A stretch of DNA of 64,000 nucleotides, from the NCBI GenBank assembly GCA_041741095.1, contig JBGSKQ010000065.1, positions 118,203 to 182,202 on the forward strand. The letters run 5' to 3'. The DNA comes from UBA6168 sp041741095. Its GTDB lineage: Bacteria; Bacteroidota; Bacteroidia; Chitinophagales; Saprospiraceae. This document shows, in pieces, positions 58,738-64,000 of this stretch (the first letter of the stretch is position 1; every line of letters begins with the position of its first letter). The notes beneath the pieces are model-generated. The model was not told the origin of the DNA. It did not search any database and worked only from the letters and a program-made list of their open reading frames with translations. The position numbers and the translations under genes were made by a program.

Positions 58738-59736
58738 TCAAACCACCTCCCTTCCTACCGCCCCCGCTATCTTTTTCAATTCACCCATCATCGTTGTAAA
58801 ACTTTGAAAATCAAGCTGCTGCGAAGCATCGCTTTTGGCTTGGGCGGGATTGGGATGCACTTCGATCAATAAACCGTCGCAGCCAAATGCCATGCTTGCC
58901 TTGGCCAAATCTGGCACACCATACGCATAGCCCATCGCATGGCTGGGGTCGAGCACGATGGGGCAATTGGTGTGCTGTTTTAGCCAGGCAGCCCCGCACA
59001 AGTCAAAGGTGAAGCGGGTCTTGGTTTCAAAGGTGCGGATGCCCCGCTCGCAAAGGATGACCTCCCCATTGCCGCCGCTCAAAATGAACTCCGCCGACTG
59101 CACGAATTCTTGTAGGGTAGTGCCAAAGCCCCGTTTTAACAGCACGGGTTTTCGGATCTCGCCACAGCGCCGCAGGATGCTGTGGTCATACATGGCTTTG
59201 GCCCCGATCTGCACGATGTCCGTATATTCAACGACCTCCTCGATATGCGACGAATCCTTCACTTCCGTGATGATGTTCAGTCCGTATTGGCGGCGCACTT
59301 CGGCGAGCATTTTCAAGCCTTCCAAACCCAAGCCCTGAAAGGTGTAAGGCGAGGTGCGGGGCTTGTAGCAGCCTGCCCGGAGCGTGCCGATGTTCAAGGA
59401 TTTGAGCAATTTGGCCACTGCCTCTATCTGTTCCCAACTTTCAATGGAACATGGCCCGGCAATGACGACAGTATTACCTGTTTGGCCGCCTATTTCATGG
59501 TTTCCCCAGCGGATGCTGCGGACTTCATTTTTGTAGTTTTTACTGGCCAATTGCATATCGGATTCCATCGGCCAGGAGGCTTGGACGTGTGGCAAAATTG
59601 CCTCCGGCACGTCCTTCCTGCTTGACGGCGTGACCAGCACGAAGTAGTCGTTTTCTTTGAAAACGATGGCTTGAAGCTGCAGTGCGATGTCGTGGGCGGT
59701 GGATTCGGGTATATTTGATTTAAGGTGGATGACCAT
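58738..59736 (-). CDS. aroF: 3-deoxy-7-phosphoheptulonate synthase (DAHP synthase)
   Basis: A 332-residue type I-beta DAHP synthase that joins phosphoenolpyruvate and erythrose-4-phosphate to start the shikimate pathway. An N-terminal ferredoxin-like regulatory domain (residues ~1-70) leads to the TIM barrel. It has VVIAGPCSIES, AGCYKPRTSPYTFQG (substrate-binding Lys/Arg), IITEVKD, ILCERGIRTFE and PIVLDPSHAMG (metal ligands). Where relatives have GARNMQ it reads GAKAMYDHS. Length is typical. It lies 26 bp downstream of the epimerase-CBS gene on the same strand, so the two are probably one operon. Confidence 0.9.
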   Translation of the reverse strand: MVIHLKSNIPESTAHDIALQLQAIVFKENDYFVLVTPSSRKDVPEAILPHVQASWPMESDMQLASKNYKNEVRSIRWGNHEIGGQTGNTVVIAGPCSIESWEQIEAVAKLLKSLNIGTLRAGCYKPRTSPYTFQGLGLEGLKMLAEVRRQYGLNIITEVKDSSHIEEVVEYTDIVQIGAKAMYDHSILRRCGEIRKPVLLKRGFGTTLQEFVQSAEFILSGGNGEVILCERGIRTFETKTRFTFDLCGAAWLKQHTNCPIVLDPSHAMGYAYGVPDLAKASMAFGCDGLLIEVHPNPAQAKSDASQQLDFQSFTTMMGELKKIAGAVGREVV

Positions 59737-59762
59737 GTTTGATTTTTAATTTTGCTCGCGTA

Positions 59763-60767
59763 TCAAGTTTCAGCTTTGATCATTTGGGTAAATGTCAAAG
59801 CCCCTGTCAAATCGCCGTCCGAATTAACGACGGGAATATATTGCAAGGGGAATTTTATACTTTTAATCAATTGCAATAATTCATGTATCGTATTGTTTTC
59901 TTCAATGAGGATTGGATGGGTATTAATTAGGTCAAAAGCATTGATTTTATTGAGGTTTTTAAAATTTCGAATTAATCCTTTTCGCACATCGGCGTTGCTG
60001 ATGATGCCAATTAATTTTCCATTGTCAACAATTAAAACAAATGCCATTTCATATTTATCAATGGTCAATAGGGCATTTTCAAAGGTCAAATTTTTTATGT
60101 CCAAAATGGGCAGTTCCGGCAATTCGATCATAAACTCTTTAATCGCATAATGCGAGGCCACCACGTCCTTCTTTAGGTGCAGCAGCGCCGGGCCGACCGA
60201 CTTGTTTTGGAACAAAAAAGAACCCACGACTGCACAATCCACCCCTAGGTTGCGCAGTATAAACGACACCTCGGCGTTCACCCCGCCGTCCACTTGGACT
60301 TGGTGGGTGGGGAACAGCTTGCGGAACTGCCTGATTTTGCGGAAGGTATCTTTATTGAAAATGCCCCCGCTTTGCCCCGGCGTCGTGGTCATCAATAGCA
60401 CGAAGCTGCACCGCTCGGAATATGGGGCGAACGCTTCCACAGGCGTACCGTTCATCAACGCAATCCCGAGGCGGGCCGACGTGCTATTGGGCAATTCTAC
60501 AAAACGATTAAACTGTTCCAGCTGAAAAGAAACCTGTGAGACGGGCGTTTTTTCCAACAAACCAAAATAGCGCTGCGGCGTAGGCGAAATAATGTGCAAA
60601 TCAACGGGCGTGGCGCTGCTCCTGCTGATTAGTTCGATGTCAGCAAACACGCCGGGGTCGTCGTTGCAGTCCACATGGAAAAAGTCAATGAAATGCTCGT
60701 CCAGTTCCCTCACCACGTCGGCCAGGGCTTGCTGTTTGTTGCTGTAAATGGAAGCTGAGATTTTCAT
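59763..60767 (-). CDS. Ribulose-phosphate 3-epimerase fused to a CBS-domain pair
   Basis: A 334-residue fusion. Residues 1-~215 are a ribulose-phosphate 3-epimerase TIM barrel. Its metal/catalytic residues are kept: His31 and Asp33 (HVDCND), His58 (DLHIISP) and Asp160 (VQVDGGVN), plus the PGQSGGIF loop. The usual MDGxFVPN is altered to NDDPGVFADI, so the substrate may differ. Residues ~220-334 are two CBS domains, which bind adenine nucleotides and regulate the attached enzyme (VDNGKLIGIISNADVRKG, VVNSDGDLTGALTFTQM). The start is the ATG at 60767, supported by a TAACTTTG -7 box at 60774-60781; an upstream in-frame ATG (60845) precedes that box. It is the first gene of an operon with DAHP synthase. 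Confidence 0.82.
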   Translation of the reverse strand: MKISASIYSNKQQALADVVRELDEHFIDFFHVDCNDDPGVFADIELISRSSATPVDLHIISPTPQRYFGLLEKTPVSQVSFQLEQFNRFVELPNSTSARLGIALMNGTPVEAFAPYSERCSFVLLMTTTPGQSGGIFNKDTFRKIRQFRKLFPTHQVQVDGGVNAEVSFILRNLGVDCAVVGSFLFQNKSVGPALLHLKKDVVASHYAIKEFMIELPELPILDIKNLTFENALLTIDKYEMAFVLIVDNGKLIGIISNADVRKGLIRNFKNLNKINAFDLINTHPILIEENNTIHELLQLIKSIKFPLQYIPVVNSDGDLTGALTFTQMIKAET

Positions 60768-60773
60768 GCGGGG

Positions 60774-60781
60774 CAAAGTTA
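60774..60781 (-). promoter_or_regulatory. -7 promoter element of the epimerase-CBS operon
   Basis: TAACTTTG followed by GCCCC on the minus strand. The start would fall at or near the ATG at 60767, so the mRNA may be almost leaderless. Confidence 0.5.
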
Positions 60782-60787
60782 ACTTGG

Positions 60788-60870
60788 AACGATGAACTTT
60801 GAATGATGAACGATGAACGGCAGCAACGTCAAGGCTCTTGTTCATAGTTCATCATTCATCATTCATCGTT
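60788..60870. repeat. Inverted repeat built from GATGAATGATGAAC units
   Basis: Arms of about 31 nt (AACGATGAAC start, GTTCATCATTCATCGTT end) pair imperfectly across a 21-nt loop. A related ATTCATCATTCATCG tract occurs at 30225-30245. It lies between the divergent epimerase-CBS and valS genes. Confidence 0.6.
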
Positions 60871-60996
60871 TTTTTATTACCTGCCAACACATTTTCTTTG
60901 CGGCCTGATTTGGAACAAGCGCCGCCAAAAGGTCGTTTAGCAAATCAAACTCCCTCAAACAAATCAAACCCCAAACACCTCAAACTATCTCGAACT

Positions 60997-63795
60997 ATGT
61001 CATTATCAACCCGTTACAATCCGAAAGAGACAGAGGCCAAATGGTACGCCCATTGGGAGGCCAACAACTATTTCCACTCCGAACCCGACGACCGGGAGCC
61101 GTTTACCATCGTCATTCCGCCGCCCAACGTGACCGGGGTACTGCACATGGGCCACATGCTCAACAACACCATCCAGGACGTGCTCATCCGTCGGGCGAGG
61201 ATGCAGGGCAAAAATGCCTGTTGGGTGCCAGGCACCGACCACGCCAGCATCGCCACCGAGGCCAAAGTGGTGCAGCAACTCCGCAAACAGGGCATCAAAA
61301 AAGGCGACATCAGCCGGGAGGAGTTTATGAACCATGCCTGGGAATGGAAAGAAAAATACGGCGGCATCATCCTCGATCAGCTCAAAAAACTCGGCGCAAG
61401 TTGCGACTGGCAGCGCACCCGTTTCACCATGGAAGAAAGCTTGTCAAATGCCGTCATCCAGGTGTTTGTTGATTTGTATAAAAAAGGCAAACTGTACCGG
61501 GGCCTGCGCATGACCAACTGGGATCCGGAAGCAAAGACAGTCCTGTCCAACGAAGAGGTGATTTACAAAGAAGAAAATTCACAACTCTTCCACATCCGCT
61601 ATCCATTCGAGGACAACCCGAACGACGGCATTGTCATTGCCACTCAACGACCCGAAACCATCATGGCCGACGTCGCCATTGCCGTTCACCCGGACGAGCC
61701 GAAATACAAGCCATTCGTTGGCAAAAATGTATTGATACCGCTGATCAACAAGCCCATTCCTATTATCGCCGATGGCTATGTGGACAGGGAATTTGGAACG
61801 GGCGCCCTGAAAATCACCCCCGCCCACGACCAAAACGACCTCGATGTGGGCAAGCGCCACAACCTGCCCGTCGTTGACATCCTCACGGAAGACGGCAAGC
61901 TGAACGAAAATGCTCAAGTTCTCGTCGGGGAAGACCGTTTCGTGGCCCGTAAAAAAATCAAAAAGCTGCTGGAAGACAGCGGCTGTTTGGTGAAAATCGA
62001 AGACTACCGCACCAACATCGGCCACAGCGAACGCACTGATGCCGTGGTGGAGCCGAGGCTGACCAACCAGTGGTTCCTCGACATGAAGGATTTTGCCAAA
62101 ACCGCCCTTCATGCGGTGAAAAGTGGCGAGGTGAAATTCTATCCCGAAAGCATGTGGAACATGTACTACCAATGGTTGCAGGAAGACAACGTGCGTGACT
62201 GGTGCATCAGCCGCCAGTTGTGGTGGGGGCAGCGGATTCCGGCATGGTACATTTTGAAGTCGGCGGTCATCAGTCCGCAGTCCGCAGCCAAAGCCGAGCA
62301 ATTTTCGGAGGCTGACCGTTGGGTGGAAAATGGGGAGGAGGTCGTGATTGTGGCCAAAACGGCTGAGTTGGCACTGGAACAAGCCAAGGCCAAAACCGGC
62401 AACAACTCCATGACTATCAACGATTTGGAACAAGACGAAGATGTGGTGGACACTTGGTTTTCCTCGTGGCTTTGGCCTTTGGCTGTGTTCGATGGTTTTG
62501 AAACAAAAGAGGAACTCAAATACTACTACCCGACCAGTGTGCTTGTGACGGGTTGGGACATCATGTTTTTCTGGGTGGCCCGCATGATCATGGCGGGATA
62601 TGAGTGGTCGGAAGAACTATTGGGCGCAGACTTGAAAGGCAAAATGCCCTTCAAAGATGTGTATTTCACAGGCATGGTGCGGGACAACAAGCGCCGCAAA
62701 ATGTCCAAGTCGCTCGGCAACTCGCCGGAGGCATTGGAACTCATTGAAAATTATGGCGCCGACGGCGTCCGCTTCGGCATGTTGCTGTCTGGCTCGGCAG
62801 GTAATGACATCATCTTCGATGCGCCTTTTGATCCAGTAACAAAAGAGGTGCTCGATGAAAGTAAACTCTGCGAACAGGGCCGCAACTTTTGCAATAAAAT
62901 GTGGAATGCCCTGCGCCTCATCAAAGGTTGGGAAACCGCCGATTTGGAACAAAGCGAGGTGAACGCCCTGGCCGTGAAGTGGATCAAGGATAAATTTGAC
63001 CAAACCCTGGCCAGCGTGGAGTCAAATTTTGCCCAATACCGCCTCGGCGACGTATTGATGGGATTGTACCAAGTAATTTGGGACGACTTCTGTTCATGGT
63101 ATTTGGAAATCATTAAACCCAGTTACGTGAGTGAAGGAGTCAGCGAACCACTCGACCGTAAGACTTATGAAGCAACCATCGAAGTTTTTGAAAAAATGAT
63201 GTCCGCCCTGCACCCTTTTATGCCTTTCGTGACGGAGGAAATCTGGCACCAATTGCGCAAGCGCAGGGAAGGCAACGATTGCATCGTGACCAGCTATCCT
63301 ACCGCTGGCCGAGTGGATAAAGACCTGATAATCAAGGTGGAAAAAGCAAAGGATGCCATTACGAAAATCAGGGATGCCCGTAGCGGCAAAGGAGTTTCGC
63401 CCAAAGAACCATTGAAGTTATCTGTCCAAAACACCAGCAGCGCACAGGATATGTACGCCCTCCACGGCTTGGCTGGTTTGTTGCAAAAAATGGGCAACCT
63501 GAGCGAATTGACGCTTATAGATCAGGAGCCTTCCAATGCTATGGCCTTTATTTCCGGCACGGAAAAATACTTCCTGGAAATGGACATCCAAATTGACTTG
63601 GAAGCTGAGCGGGAGCGCCTGACCAAAGAATTGGAATACAACAAAGGCTTCGTTGCCAGCGTGGAGAAAAAACTCAGCAATGAGCGCTTCGTGAGCGGTG
63701 CGCCATCACAAGTGGTTGATAATGAGCGGAAAAAACTCGCCGACGGTGTGGAGAAGATACGGATATTGGAGGAGGCGCTGGGGAAGTTGGGTTGA
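60997..63795 (+). CDS. valS: Valyl-tRNA synthetase
   Basis: A 932-residue class I synthetase that charges tRNA-Val and edits Thr. The HIGH motif is HMGH (residues ~50-53), and KMSKS is intact in RRKMSKSLGN (~568). The editing domain, the anticodon-binding domain and a C-terminal coiled coil (ERERLTKELEYNKGF) are present. The ATG is chosen at 60997 because upstream codons carry no ValRS features. A ~13-residue insertion at about 420-432 (SAVISPQSAAKA) follows GQRIPAWY, where relatives continue directly. Its DNA contains two CAGTCCG heptamers like those beside mutS. Confidence 0.94.
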   Translation: MSLSTRYNPKETEAKWYAHWEANNYFHSEPDDREPFTIVIPPPNVTGVLHMGHMLNNTIQDVLIRRARMQGKNACWVPGTDHASIATEAKVVQQLRKQGIKKGDISREEFMNHAWEWKEKYGGIILDQLKKLGASCDWQRTRFTMEESLSNAVIQVFVDLYKKGKLYRGLRMTNWDPEAKTVLSNEEVIYKEENSQLFHIRYPFEDNPNDGIVIATQRPETIMADVAIAVHPDEPKYKPFVGKNVLIPLINKPIPIIADGYVDREFGTGALKITPAHDQNDLDVGKRHNLPVVDILTEDGKLNENAQVLVGEDRFVARKKIKKLLEDSGCLVKIEDYRTNIGHSERTDAVVEPRLTNQWFLDMKDFAKTALHAVKSGEVKFYPESMWNMYYQWLQEDNVRDWCISRQLWWGQRIPAWYILKSAVISPQSAAKAEQFSEADRWVENGEEVVIVAKTAELALEQAKAKTGNNSMTINDLEQDEDVVDTWFSSWLWPLAVFDGFETKEELKYYYPTSVLVTGWDIMFFWVARMIMAGYEWSEELLGADLKGKMPFKDVYFTGMVRDNKRRKMSKSLGNSPEALELIENYGADGVRFGMLLSGSAGNDIIFDAPFDPVTKEVLDESKLCEQGRNFCNKMWNALRLIKGWETADLEQSEVNALAVKWIKDKFDQTLASVESNFAQYRLGDVLMGLYQVIWDDFCSWYLEIIKPSYVSEGVSEPLDRKTYEATIEVFEKMMSALHPFMPFVTEEIWHQLRKRREGNDCIVTSYPTAGRVDKDLIIKVEKAKDAITKIRDARSGKGVSPKEPLKLSVQNTSSAQDMYALHGLAGLLQKMGNLSELTLIDQEPSNAMAFISGTEKYFLEMDIQIDLEAERERLTKELEYNKGFVASVEKKLSNERFVSGAPSQVVDNERKKLADGVEKIRILEEALGKLG
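62261..62290 (+). repeat. CAGTCCG heptamer units within valS
   Basis: Two tandem CAGTCCG units plus CAG, in frame, giving ISPQSAAK at about residue 424. The same unit is seen on the opposite strand in the array at 41371 and once at 55242. Confidence 0.6.
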
Positions 63796-63930
63796 TGAAT
63801 TATCTTTGTTTTTAGCGCCACCGACCGACCCACCCACCAACCCTGTTAGGGTTTCAAAACCCTACTGTATGCACTTAACTAAGTTTTTACGAAAAGTTCT
63901 TTGACATAACGTATCTATGGAGCCAAAACG

Positions 63931-64000
63931 ATGGAATTTGGAGACATCCGCCTCGACAATCGGGGTAAAAGGCTGATTGAAAGTATTTGCGACTGCCAGC
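63931..64000 (+). CDS. IS4-family transposase, N-terminal fragment (runs off the window)
   Basis: The first 23 codons (MEFGDIRLDNRGKRLIESIC) match the DNA-binding start of Tn5/IS4-type transposases, where FGxxxLGDKRRxxRL is usual. The rest is outside the window. The preceding 135 bp contain a small inverted repeat TAGGGTTT / AAAACCCTA at about 63846-63862, which may be at or near the element's left end. The catalytic DDE residues cannot be assessed. Confidence 0.5.
   Translation, partial: MEFGDIRLDNRGKRLIESICDCQ

Overview
The window looks like ordinary chromosome of a Bacteroidota bacterium, most probably in or near the Saprospiria (the class-level guess is weak). Evidence for the phylum: four predicted secreted proteins end in type IX secretion (T9SS) type A sorting domains; several promoters match the Bacteroidota -7 box TAnnTTTG, some with TTG 17-21 nt upstream; Shine-Dalgarno sequences are scarce; FGE-like, WG-repeat, SprB-like and Uma2-type proteins are present; and a small lipoprotein-like peptide ends in a CxxCGMG tail. 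Most genes are about 50% GC by eye. The stretch from about 36.0 to 38.5 kb is clearly AT-richer. No rRNA, CRISPR array, prophage or secretion cluster was seen.

Layout. 1-14 kb: a SNF2 helicase cut by the window edge, an SDR oxidoreductase, a T9SS-sorted esterase, a diacylglycerol-kinase-like lipid kinase divergent from an App1-like phosphatidate phosphatase, a barrel-like protein, a very long WG-repeat protein and a second esterase. 14-17 kb: a class V aminotransferase, a small membrane protein, then a tRNA-Asn neighbourhood holding one intact tRNA-Asn(GTT), one degenerate tRNA-like copy carrying two palindromic inserts, and a GIY-YIG nuclease gene whose last codons run into a third, partial tRNA-Asn copy with a duplicated terminator. 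17-24 kb: a lipoprotein FGE with the catalytic Cys pair, and a 1,810-residue repeat protein with lamin-tail, SprB-like, MopE-like and leucine-rich segments. 24-30 kb: a PfkB kinase, a Wzz/BY-kinase-like protein, an acyltransferase-3/TolC-like fusion and a RiPP-precursor-like peptide.

30-46 kb: housekeeping genes (ribBA, arfB, pfkA, N-acetylglucosamine kinase, GH73 glucosaminidase, mutS), the AT-rich two-gene island, an SLC13 permease, an SSS symporter, and a small-protein/nucleotidyltransferase pair whose second gene is frameshifted. 46-57 kb: a one-protein hybrid two-component regulator with an AraC output, a Kelch/T9SS protein, small lipoproteins, a J-domain protein, a creatininase-family protein, an ECF sigma factor with a probable anti-sigma, a VOC protein and a Doc-type toxin-antitoxin pair. 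57-64 kb: lysA, a histidine-phosphatase-like lipoprotein, a DAHP synthase downstream of a ribulose-phosphate-epimerase/CBS fusion, valS, and the start of a probable IS4-family transposase.

Most interesting items: (i) the GIY-YIG gene bracketed by duplicated tRNA-Asn 3' halves and terminators, with a palindrome family that recurs at five sites; (ii) the orphan CxxCGMG peptide; (iii) the acyltransferase-TolC fusion beside a Wzz protein; (iv) the epimerase-CBS fusion next to the shikimate entry enzyme; (v) two 105-bp MITE-like copies; (vi) the conserved small-protein/nucleotidyltransferase pair. All functional calls come from reading the sequence; no database search was run.
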